Source: an uncultured Caryophanales bacterium
GTDB taxonomy: Bacteria; Bacillota_I; Bacilli_A; RFN20; CAG-826
NCBI GenBank assembly: GCA_902464635.1
Contig: CABQKC010000026.1
Coordinates: 1 to 26,876, forward strand
Reading direction: 5' to 3'
DNA: 26,876 bases
Below the pieces are notes generated by a model that saw only the letters and a program-made list of their open reading frames with translations, was not told the origin of the DNA and searched no databases. Shown in pieces: positions 16,240 to 22,387 of the stretch. A program made the translations under genes and the position numbers. The number at the start of each line of letters is the position of its first letter. Positions within the stretch are counted from its first letter, which is position 1.

Positions 16240-16302
16240 AATGCGAATTCCCTGACCACCTTATCATGACAACGCCTGTAGGTGTGTCAGCAACCTCGCA
16301 TT
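16240..16302 (-). promoter_or_regulatory. Structured leader of the S10 cluster
   Basis: In the untranslated leader of rpsJ, 16240-16246 pairs with 16296-16302 (7 bp, AATGCGA with TCGCATT) and encloses a second stem, 16252-16261 with 16280-16290 (10 bp with one bulged base; CTGAC-A-CACCT with AGGTGGTCAG). No T run follows, so it is not an intrinsic terminator. Nested stems at this place suggest autogenous control by a ribosomal protein; I cannot match it to a named leader family. Confidence 0.55.
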
Positions 16303-16326
16303 TCAACGCAAGCGCCAGCGTGAAAA

Positions 16327-16355
16327 AATATACCTACTCACGTGCGCGTAGTCAA
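16327..16355 (-). promoter_or_regulatory. Promoter of the S10-spc-alpha cluster
   Basis: On minus, TTGACT (16355-16350), exactly 17 bases, then TATATT (16332-16327): five of six matches to both consensus hexamers. An A/T-rich stretch immediately upstream of the -35 (about 16356-16380) resembles an UP element. Transcription would start near 16320. The spacer contains CACGTG within an imperfect CTAC-N10-GTAG repeat. Confidence 0.85.
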
Positions 16356-16382
16356 CAACAAATTTACAAATATTTTCGAATT

Positions 16383-16439
16383 GATGCCCACTTTTGACTA
16401 ATTTTAGGTAATAGGCTAAATTAAAAGTCCGATGGCATC
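16383..16439. repeat. Long imperfect inverted repeat between queH and the S10 promoter
   Basis: GATGCC (16383-16388) pairs with GGCATC (16434-16439), and inside it ACTTTT (16390-16395) with AAAAGT (16423-16428) and TAATTTTAG (16399-16407) with CTAAATTA (16416-16423), the last two slightly staggered. Together they give a long AT-rich hairpin. It lies after queH in the reading direction and may mark the que mRNA 3' end, although no T run follows. Confidence 0.5.
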
Positions 16440-16466
16440 GAAACAACTTACAAAAACATCATTTTA

Positions 16467-16483
16467 TTGTGCACGGTGCACAA
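16467..16483. repeat. 17-bp perfect palindrome, operator-like
   Basis: TTGTGCAC and GTGCACAA flank a single G. The arms are 8 bp and perfect, but a one-base centre makes it a poor RNA hairpin, so a dimeric protein-binding site is as likely as a terminator. It lies 5-21 bases beyond the queH stop and about 110 bases upstream of the S10 -35 element. Confidence 0.5.
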
Positions 16484-16487
16484 ACTT

Positions 16488-17168
16488 TTATATTTTTTCT
16501 TGTTTATTTTGGTTTTCTAGTAGTTCTTTGCTCTTCTTGTTTTCTTCCCTGACTAGATATTCCCTATAAGAAAGGTAGCAGCCGCAATATTGCTGGGCAT
16601 AAAGATTATAGAATTTTCTCATTTCGCTAACCTTATCTTGCCCTTTATTCTTTTTAAAGTCACTATAGAAATATTTGGTGTTCGGATGCAATTTCTCTAA
16701 TTTTTTGCCAATTTCATTGAGTTTTTGGGAATTTTTTTGCCTTGAAACTGTCATTACTGTCGAAAAATACTGATATCCATTATCTTCTGCGAATTGATAA
16801 GCCTCTGCCATTCTTTTTTCATAACAGGCAAAACACCTCTCCCCACCTTCTTTTTGCCCTTCATATTGAGAAAGGAACTGGTTATATTCCTTATTATCGT
16901 ATTTAGGAATAATGAGTTTAACGTCATATCCATAATCCCTTTTGAAATATTCAAGGAACTTTTTTAATTCCTCTAAGCGACGGCTATATTCTTGCTCAGG
17001 AAAGATATTTGAATTGTTGTAATAGATTGTTACATCAAAATGAGGGCAGAGGAAGGTAAGAGGAAAAGTAGAGCAAGGACCGCAGCAAGCATGAAGGAGC
17101 ATACTTGGTCTTCCTTTAATTTCCTTTAATTCTTCTAGACTAACTAGATAATAATTAATCTTATCCAC
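16488..17168 (-). CDS. queH: Epoxyqueuosine reductase QueH
   Basis: Catalyses the last step of queuosine formation, reduction of epoxyqueuosine in tRNA; QueH replaces the unrelated cobalamin-dependent QueG in many bacteria. The 226-residue protein has the hallmark LHACCGPC (C28, C29, C32), ERCFACYEKRM (C112, C115) and YCGC (C195, C197), ligands for the iron-sulfur and iron centres of the family. The start is GTG with GAGG upstream, one base after the queA stop. A Lys/Glu/Asn-rich C-terminal tail follows the core. It is the last gene of the queuosine unit. Confidence 0.94.
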   Translation of the reverse strand: MDKINYYLVSLEELKEIKGRPSMLLHACCGPCSTFPLTFLCPHFDVTIYYNNSNIFPEQEYSRRLEELKKFLEYFKRDYGYDVKLIIPKYDNKEYNQFLSQYEGQKEGGERCFACYEKRMAEAYQFAEDNGYQYFSTVMTVSRQKNSQKLNEIGKKLEKLHPNTKYFYSDFKKNKGQDKVSEMRKFYNLYAQQYCGCYLSYREYLVREENKKSKELLENQNKQEKI

Positions 17169-17169
17169 T

Positions 17170-18231
17170 TTAATCCTCTAGATTCTTTGAATAATCGTAT
17201 TTCCCATATATAAACATAGCATCCCCAAAGGAGAAGAAACGATACTTCTCTTCGACTGCGTGTTTATAACAAGACAATGTGAAATTCCTACCCATAAAGG
17301 CTGATACAAGCATTACTAATGTTGATTTAGGCAAATGGAAATTAGTAATCAAAGCGTCTACTGCTTTATATTCGTAACCTGGATTGATAAATATTGAAGT
17401 ATCTTCAGATGTAGCAACAAATTTACCATATTTCCCATAAATGGATTCTAGGGTTCTAACCGAAGTTGTACCTATAGCAATTATTCTTCTTCCTTCAGAC
17501 TTTGCCTTATTTAAAATAGAAGCAGCTTTTTCATCCATATGGAAGAATTCAGAATGCATGACGTGATCTTTTGTATCGCTTACTTTTACTGGCCTAAAAG
17601 TTCCTAGCCCAATGTTTAAAGTAATGTCCACCACTTCACACCCCATATCAATGATCTTATCGAATAGTTCTTTAGTAAAATGGAATCCTGCGGTTGGGGC
17701 CGCTGCTGATCCAGGTACTTTAGCATATACGGTTTGGTAATCATCATTATTGGAAATTTGCTTTTTGATATATGGAGGAAGAGGCATCTTGCCTAGACGT
17801 TCTAAAACCTCAAGGAAAATACCCTCATATATAAACCTCATATGACGTATTCCTTCAGGAAGGACTTTGACACATTCGCACCTAAGCGAACCATCTCCAA
17901 ATGATACATGGGTCCCCTCTTTTACAGAATGGGCATTGTCAACAAGACATTCCCAAGTATCTTTTTCTTCTAGTTGTTTCAAAAGGAGGACCTCGCAATG
18001 TCCTTTTGTTTCTTCTTTCGTTCCAATTAATCTAGCAGGTATGACTTTTGTATTATTTCTAACCAAGACATCGCCCGGCTTCAAATAGGAAATAATGTCC
18101 TTAAAAAGCTTGTCTTCATAAGTCTTATGTTCCCTATCTACTGCCAATAACCTGCATTCATCTCTTTTTGAAGATGGAGACTGGGCGATTAAAGATTCAG
18201 GTAAATCAAAATCAAATAAATTTATATCCAT
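17170..18231 (-). CDS. queA: S-adenosylmethionine:tRNA ribosyltransferase-isomerase QueA
   Basis: Transfers and isomerises the ribosyl part of S-adenosylmethionine onto preQ1-modified tRNA, giving epoxyqueuosine. 353 residues, the normal length. The start FDFDLPESLIAQSPSSKRDECRLL, the central PGSAAAPTAGFHFTKELFD and the later IGTTSVRTLES and ALITNFHLPKSTLVMLVSAF are family signatures. Its ATG overlaps the tgt stop (TAATG), so it is co-translated with tgt. Confidence 0.97.
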   Translation of the reverse strand: MDINLFDFDLPESLIAQSPSSKRDECRLLAVDREHKTYEDKLFKDIISYLKPGDVLVRNNTKVIPARLIGTKEETKGHCEVLLLKQLEEKDTWECLVDNAHSVKEGTHVSFGDGSLRCECVKVLPEGIRHMRFIYEGIFLEVLERLGKMPLPPYIKKQISNNDDYQTVYAKVPGSAAAPTAGFHFTKELFDKIIDMGCEVVDITLNIGLGTFRPVKVSDTKDHVMHSEFFHMDEKAASILNKAKSEGRRIIAIGTTSVRTLESIYGKYGKFVATSEDTSIFINPGYEYKAVDALITNFHLPKSTLVMLVSAFMGRNFTLSCYKHAVEEKYRFFSFGDAMFIYGKYDYSKNLED

Positions 18232-19358
18232 TAGAAACCCTTCTTAGAGCCGAATTTTGCATATACGTGCTCCTTATATTCCTTAAATCTATCTTCGGCG
18301 ATAGCTTTTCTAGCACCCTCGACAACCCTTATTAGGAAACGTATGTTATGAATGGAATTCAATGTCTTCCCTAATTCTTCATTAACCTTATATAGATGAT
18401 GCAAATAGGCCTTAGTGAAATGGGTGCAGGCATAGCAATCGCATTCATCATCAAGAGGAGTGAAATCTTCTTTATATTGGGCACGTTGGATATTAATCCT
18501 TCCATGAGTTGTTAATAAAGCCCCGTGCCTAGCTAATCTAGTAGGAAGGACACAGTCAAACATATCAACCCCGTTTTCAATCCCTTCAAGAATATAATCA
18601 ATTGATCCTACTCCCATTAGGTAACGTGGCTTATCAAAAGGAAGATATCTAACCGCATCTTTAATCATTTGGAAGCAGACTTCCTTCGGCTCTCCAATAG
18701 AAGTACCTCCAATTGAATAGCCCGGGAAATCTAAAGCTGCGAGTTCCTTAGCGCAATATTCCCTTAAGTCTGTATAGGCGCCACCTTGGACAATTCCAAA
18801 TAAAGCTTGGTCTTCTCTTTTATGTGCCGCTAATCCTCTTTTAGCCCATCGTATCGTTCTGTCGGTAGACTTTTTTGCATAATCATAAGTCACTGGGTAA
18901 GGGATGCATTCATCAAATGACATGATGATATCCGCCCCAAGGGCTTCTTCTATAGCAATTGCAACTTCAGGGGAAAAGAATTCTTTCCCTCCATCGATTT
19001 CATTCCTGAACATGACCCCTTCTTCGCTTATTTTCCTTCTTTGGGCAAGAGAAAATACCTGGAATCCACCAGAATCAGTTAAGATTGGCCCATGGTAATC
19101 CATGAAATTATGTAATCCACCGGCTTTTCTTACTATTTCTTCTCCTGGTCTAAGGTGAAGGTGATAAGTATTGGCTAGAATTACTCCAGAATTACATTCG
19201 CTTACTTGCACTGGAGTCAAACATTTTACTGTAGCATTAGTGCCTACTGGCATAAACATTGGGGTTAAAACATCTCCATGCCAAGTATGTAAAATACCGT
19301 TCCTAGCTTTAGAGGAAGAATCAACGTGAGTTATTTCGAGATAGAATTTTTTGTCCAT
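18231..19358 (-). CDS. tgt: tRNA-guanine transglycosylase
   Basis: Exchanges guanine-34 of GUN-anticodon tRNAs for preQ1; 375 residues, normal length. D95 lies in LTDSGGFQVFSL and D268, the nucleophile, in FDCVLPTR. The zinc site is C306-x-C308-x2-C311 with H337. The ATG has no Shine-Dalgarno sequence; a TACAAT hexamer ends 7 bases upstream with a weak TTTATA 17 bases before it. So besides transcription from queT the gene may have its own leaderless start. Confidence 0.97.
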   Translation of the reverse strand: MDKKFYLEITHVDSSSKARNGILHTWHGDVLTPMFMPVGTNATVKCLTPVQVSECNSGVILANTYHLHLRPGEEIVRKAGGLHNFMDYHGPILTDSGGFQVFSLAQRRKISEEGVMFRNEIDGGKEFFSPEVAIAIEEALGADIIMSFDECIPYPVTYDYAKKSTDRTIRWAKRGLAAHKREDQALFGIVQGGAYTDLREYCAKELAALDFPGYSIGGTSIGEPKEVCFQMIKDAVRYLPFDKPRYLMGVGSIDYILEGIENGVDMFDCVLPTRLARHGALLTTHGRINIQRAQYKEDFTPLDDECDCYACTHFTKAYLHHLYKVNEELGKTLNSIHNIRFLIRVVEGARKAIAEDRFKEYKEHVYAKFGSKKGF

Positions 19359-19396
19359 GGAGATGATTGTATATATTTATTTGTTAAATATAAAGC

Positions 19397-19909
19397 CTAC
19401 CAAACAAAATCGCGATGTTTTATTGGGTCTAAGACGTTCATAAACCCTTTATTTCGTTTCATTAGCATAAAGAACGCATAGCCAATTATCATCGAAATTG
19501 TTTCACCTGCCCCAACCATGCCAGATTGATAGAAATATTCGCTCCAAGGGATATCTAATAACCAGCATAATTCGGCCCCTACTACAAAAGCATTGATGGC
19601 AATTGGATATAAGCATGCGATTAATAAAGAAGGCGAAGCAAAAGCTATGAGGGTGCAGCTAATTAATGTAGCAGCTGTCCCAATTAATATATCTGGCCAG
19701 CCTAATGTAGACTGCAAATTAGCAAGGAAACAACCAAGTGTTACACCTATTATAAAATCTGGCCTAAAGAAACATAATAGACCTAGAATCTCCGCAATCC
19801 TAACTTGGATTGTTCCAAAAGAAATGCTTTGGAGCAAGAAACAAAGCAAAAAATAAATCGCTCCAACGATTCCATTTTGGGCGATTTTTAAAACGGTTTT
19901 ATTAGACAT
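19397..19909 (-). CDS. queT: Queuosine-precursor transporter, QueT family
   Basis: A 170-residue integral membrane protein with about five or six hydrophobic segments. ISFGTIQVRIAEILGLLCFFRPDFIIGVTLGCFLANL is the conserved QueT block. QueT proteins are substrate-binding (S) components of ECF-type importers, here probably for preQ1 or queuine; the shared ATPase and T subunits are not in this window. It leads the operon with tgt, queA and queH and sits behind a probable preQ1 riboswitch, which supports the substrate. AGGAGG lies 7 bases before the ATG. Confidence 0.92.
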   Translation of the reverse strand: MSNKTVLKIAQNGIVGAIYFLLCFLLQSISFGTIQVRIAEILGLLCFFRPDFIIGVTLGCFLANLQSTLGWPDILIGTAATLISCTLIAFASPSLLIACLYPIAINAFVVGAELCWLLDIPWSEYFYQSGMVGAGETISMIIGYAFFMLMKRNKGFMNVLDPIKHRDFVW

Positions 19910-19916
19910 GATTTGT

Positions 19917-19957
19917 CCTCCTGATTTTTTTACGCTGGGTACCGAGGTAACAGCGGG
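19917..19957 (-). promoter_or_regulatory. Probable class I preQ1 riboswitch
   Basis: On minus, stem P1 is CGCTG (19955-19951) with CAGCG (19937-19933) around a 13-base loop that starts TTA and ends ACC. An A-rich linker (GTAAAAAAATC type) follows, then AGGAGG (19922-19917). CCT in the loop can pair with AGG of the ribosome binding site, giving the H-type pseudoknot of class I preQ1 riboswitches. Ligand binding would then hide the site and shut off queT translation. The short size and position directly before queT fit well; the loop does not match the consensus everywhere. Confidence 0.75.
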
Positions 19958-19961
19958 CTAG

Positions 19962-19972
19962 ATTATATACCA
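19962..19972 (-). promoter_or_regulatory. Extended -10 promoter of the queuosine operon
   Basis: On minus, TGGTATATAAT contains a perfect TATAAT (19967-19962) with a TG dinucleotide upstream. No good -35 is present; that region is occupied by the preceding terminator. Transcription would start near 19955, exactly at the first base of riboswitch stem P1. Confidence 0.6.
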
Positions 19973-19980
19973 AATAAAAT

Positions 19981-20013
19981 AAAAAAGGCACCCATTTCTC
20001 AATAGGAGCCACC
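19981..20013 (-). terminator. Terminator of the kinase-fold gene
   Basis: On minus, GGCTCC (20010-20005) pairs with GGGTGCC (19993-19987) with a bulged T, followed by TTTTTTATTTTATTT. It lies just past the stop at 20026 and separates that gene from the queuosine operon. The 3' arm and T run repeat those of the terminator at 889-916. Confidence 0.8.
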
Positions 20014-20025
20014 TTTACTTCTAAA

Positions 20026-20610
20026 TTACCAATTCTTAACAGCTTCTAGAACAATCTCTTTATTGACCTGCTCTTCGCTTAACATAGGCAATGAAGCTTC
20101 ATCATATCCTTTTCTTTTTAATAAGGCATGTCCTTCTTTACCTAAGAACCAAGTACGGATTCCTTCTTTTTCAAGTTTATTGGATTCGTTCATTCTTTCC
20201 CATTTGGTTGGAAGATAGAACATTTGACTACCCCTAAGCATGAAGTTTTGTGGTTCCCAGTCTAAAGAAACCTTAGAAAACCTAGCAAATCTATATAAAG
20301 CGAATAAGGCATCAAAATATTGTTGGCCTAGAGGTCCTTTTGATAAGGCTTCTAGACAATCTTCTTCAGGGAAATAATCAAAGACAATTACATGGTTTAC
20401 ATCATCATGGAAACACATCTTAGCCATATTGATGCCGGCATGCTTTAATTCCCTATAATCTGCTAAGGCTTTTTCAAAACCAGTTTTGTATGTTCTAAGC
20501 AAATAAGTACGTCCGGACCAAGTACAAATATAAGTAGAATGATCCTCATGAACTGCCTTCTCTAGTGTTAATACGAATTTCTTATTTTTAATTTGAATGA
20601 ATTCTTCCAT
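20026..20610 (-). CDS. Protein-kinase-like fold protein without DFG
   Basis: A 194-residue protein not recognised by name. It has the order of a small kinase-like fold: a strand with YLLRTYK (about 37-42), a helix with a possible Glu (YRELKHAG, E54), a hinge-like VIVFDYFPEEDCLEAL (75-88), and LDWEPQNFML with D117 and N122 spaced as in the catalytic loop of lipopolysaccharide and aminoglycoside kinases. Where a metal-binding DFG should follow there is MFYLPTKW, with no Asp. It may be a pseudokinase or use another residue. An ATG 54 bases upstream is in frame, but the promoter TTTACC-17-TAGAAT (20646-20618) lies inside that extension, so the start at 20610 is preferred. Confidence 0.6.
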   Translation of the reverse strand: MEEFIQIKNKKFVLTLEKAVHEDHSTYICTWSGRTYLLRTYKTGFEKALADYRELKHAGINMAKMCFHDDVNHVIVFDYFPEEDCLEALSKGPLGQQYFDALFALYRFARFSKVSLDWEPQNFMLRGSQMFYLPTKWERMNESNKLEKEGIRTWFLGKEGHALLKRKGYDEASLPMLSEEQVNKEIVLEAVKNW

Positions 20611-20617
20611 GGTTTCT

Positions 20618-20646
20618 ATTCTAGCAAAATTAGCAAGGTGGGTAAA
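20618..20646 (-). promoter_or_regulatory. Promoter of the kinase-fold gene, leaderless type
   Basis: On minus, TTTACC (20646-20641), 17 bases, TAGAAT (20623-20618), then 7 bases to the ATG at 20610. Transcription would start at or next to the start codon; no Shine-Dalgarno sequence is present. Confidence 0.6.
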
Positions 20647-20740
20647 CTGAAAGAATTTCGTCAAAAAATATATTTTTTAGATAAAAAGAATCTTATAAAC
20701 CAAAGTTAGTATGGAAAGAAGAGTTTACAAAGTCTAGGAT

Positions 20741-21229
20741 ATGAAGGTGAAAACTTTCTATCTACTTTCTGCAATCCCAGGCTCAGGAAAATCAACATGG
20801 GCAAATCTATATAAACAAAGCCATAAAAATGTTTTTATAGTCTCTAGCGATGAACTAAGACTTGAGTTATTTGGAGGGGTGCAAAACTTCTCAAATGAAA
20901 AGCTAGTTTGGGATACTTTCTTAAAAAGAATAAATGACTACGCGTTAAATAACGAGGATTGTACCGTTATTGCTGACGCTACCAATTTAGAAAACAAATT
21001 CAGGATGTTTTATTTTGATAACACTCCTATCTTTGATAAACACATATTAGTTTTGTTTCCACTACCATTTAAACAATGTCTAAAGCAAAATGAAGAAAGA
21101 GAACAAAATAGAATTGTCCCCTTAGATGTGATGAAAAGGCTTAATAGCCAATTTGAAGAGCCTAGCAAAGAAGTCCTTTCTTCTTATGATGAAATTATTA
21201 AAGTAGATAGGGATTTTATAAACAAATAA
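20741..21229 (+). CDS. Small P-loop kinase, AAA_33 type
   Basis: A 162-residue ATP-binding protein of the predicted small-molecule or polynucleotide kinase group. Walker A IPGSGKST is at 12-19; SSDELR (D37, E38, R40) and VIADATNL (D79) are the usual next motifs, and a basic/polar lid (NEEREQNRIVPLDVMKRL) follows. It resembles the gene at 26062 motif by motif, with D37, E38 and R40 at identical positions. It is divergent from the kinase-fold gene. No Shine-Dalgarno sequence is seen (AGGA is one base from the ATG). The substrate is unknown. Confidence 0.75.
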   Translation: MKVKTFYLLSAIPGSGKSTWANLYKQSHKNVFIVSSDELRLELFGGVQNFSNEKLVWDTFLKRINDYALNNEDCTVIADATNLENKFRMFYFDNTPIFDKHILVLFPLPFKQCLKQNEEREQNRIVPLDVMKRLNSQFEEPSKEVLSSYDEIIKVDRDFINK

Positions 21230-21251
21230 AAAGGGCACCTTACTGGCACCC
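21224..21251 (-). terminator. Terminator of the eight-helix membrane protein gene
   Basis: On minus, GGGTGCC (21251-21245), loop AGTAA, GGTGCCC (21239-21233), then TTTTTATTT. The stem has seven pairs including two G-U. On plus those two become A-C mismatches, so the terminator is built for the minus strand; the convergent P-loop kinase gene has no equally good terminator. Confidence 0.85.
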
Positions 21252-21269
21252 ATAATTACTAATCAATTA

Positions 21270-22238
21270 TTAGAAGTTAGTTTCTATAGCCTTTTTCTTG
21301 TGTGGAACGATTGAATAGATAACAACTCCAACACAAGCTAAGACAAGCAATATCCCAAGGATATAGGACATAACAGCAAATTCAGTGCTATAGGCAAATT
21401 CTAGATTTGCAGACATGAAGTTGACTTTGATTTTGGAATATAGAGTTGAGAAGACACCACAAGTGATAAGGGCACCGGCATCAACTAAAGTAGAAAGACC
21501 AAATAGATAGAAACCAGCCTTGCCTTCCTTTCCTTGCTTGTCAGCTTTTTCAAAAGCAATGAAAGCAGCCAAGGAAACTAAAGTAGCAACTAAGGTCAAT
21601 AAGGAATAGACGCCTAATTTCATAGTAATGACTGAAGATTGGTTGAATACTTTCCCAAGAACGGAGAAATAAGTCAAGGCAACAGGTAAGCAAAGGCCAA
21701 AGTTAACGGCAAATGCAGCCCCTACTATTGTCTTCATGGTCTTGTTTGCAGTCTTTTCTTCACCGAATAATTTAACAAGCGGAACGTTAGTGGCAATTAA
21801 TAAAACAATAAGGGCAATGACATATAAAGTGATGATGTAGCCGAATTCGTTATAACCATTATTTGTAGTGGTAAGTCTATAAACCCAAGCAGCATTCAAG
21901 AAGAAAGCAACGCAGGCAACATATCCTAAGGCAATATAGGAAGCAAAGGCCTTAACTGTATAGTCATCATTTCTTTTAACAATCGAAATCAAAGAAACAA
22001 TAAAGCCATATAAAGAAATGGCGAATCCAGCAAATCCGATTGCACCTAACATTAAGTTAAGAGCGTAGCTAGTAGTTGGCAAATTAACGACAGCACCCTT
22101 ACCTAACAAAATGAATGGGGTGACTAATCCGCCATAATAGATTCCTAAAGCGCCAAATCCGCATAAAAGAACCAAAAATATAACAACATTTATTGGTCTC
22201 ATGACTTCATAATTACGCATTGAGTTACTTGAATTCAT
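21270..22238 (-). CDS. Membrane protein, about eight helices, family unknown
   Basis: A 322-residue integral membrane protein; I do not recognise a family. Hydrophobic segments lie at about 16-36, 55-88, 97-117, 130-150, 167-190, 205-230, 243-265 and 286-311, with a basic C-terminal end (HKKKAIETNF) that should be cytoplasmic. The loops are short, without a large extracellular or enzymatic domain. The second segment is rich in Gly and Ala. The gene stands alone, with a good GAGGT ribosome binding site, its own promoter with a palindromic operator, and its own terminator, so it is probably regulated individually. Transport is possible but unsupported by motifs. Confidence 0.7.
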   Translation of the reverse strand: MNSSNSMRNYEVMRPINVVIFLVLLCGFGALGIYYGGLVTPFILLGKGAVVNLPTTSYALNLMLGAIGFAGFAISLYGFIVSLISIVKRNDDYTVKAFASYIALGYVACVAFFLNAAWVYRLTTTNNGYNEFGYIITLYVIALIVLLIATNVPLVKLFGEEKTANKTMKTIVGAAFAVNFGLCLPVALTYFSVLGKVFNQSSVITMKLGVYSLLTLVATLVSLAAFIAFEKADKQGKEGKAGFYLFGLSTLVDAGALITCGVFSTLYSKIKVNFMSANLEFAYSTEFAVMSYILGILLVLACVGVVIYSIVPHKKKAIETNF

Positions 22239-22276
22239 ATTTTTACCTCGTAGAAAGTTTTGGAAAACCGCTACTA

Positions 22277-22305
22277 ATTAAAGTCTATCTTTTAAAGATA
22301 GTCAA
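22277..22305 (-). promoter_or_regulatory. Promoter with operator palindrome in its spacer
   Basis: On minus, TTGACT (22305-22300), 17 bases, TTTAAT (22282-22277). CTATCTTT and AAAGATAG flank one base in a perfect 17-bp palindrome at 22285-22301, filling the spacer and touching the -35. A bound dimer would block RNA polymerase, so this looks like a repressor operator for the membrane protein gene. The regulator is not identified. Confidence 0.7.
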
Positions 22306-22387
22306 TCAAGTTTTGCACTAGGACTAACAATTTTTAAAAAATCCAAGGTTCCAAAAAGAGCAAACATAAGATGGATAATGAAACAAA

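Noticed and set aside
16467..16483. Palindrome as a simple intrinsic terminator of the que operon
   Set aside because: A one-base centre cannot form a tight loop without losing inner pairs, and on minus no T run follows directly.
20611..20664. Upstream in-frame start (18 extra residues) for the kinase-fold gene
   Set aside because: The stretch contains a good -35/-10 pair with 17-base spacing, so it is more likely promoter than coding.
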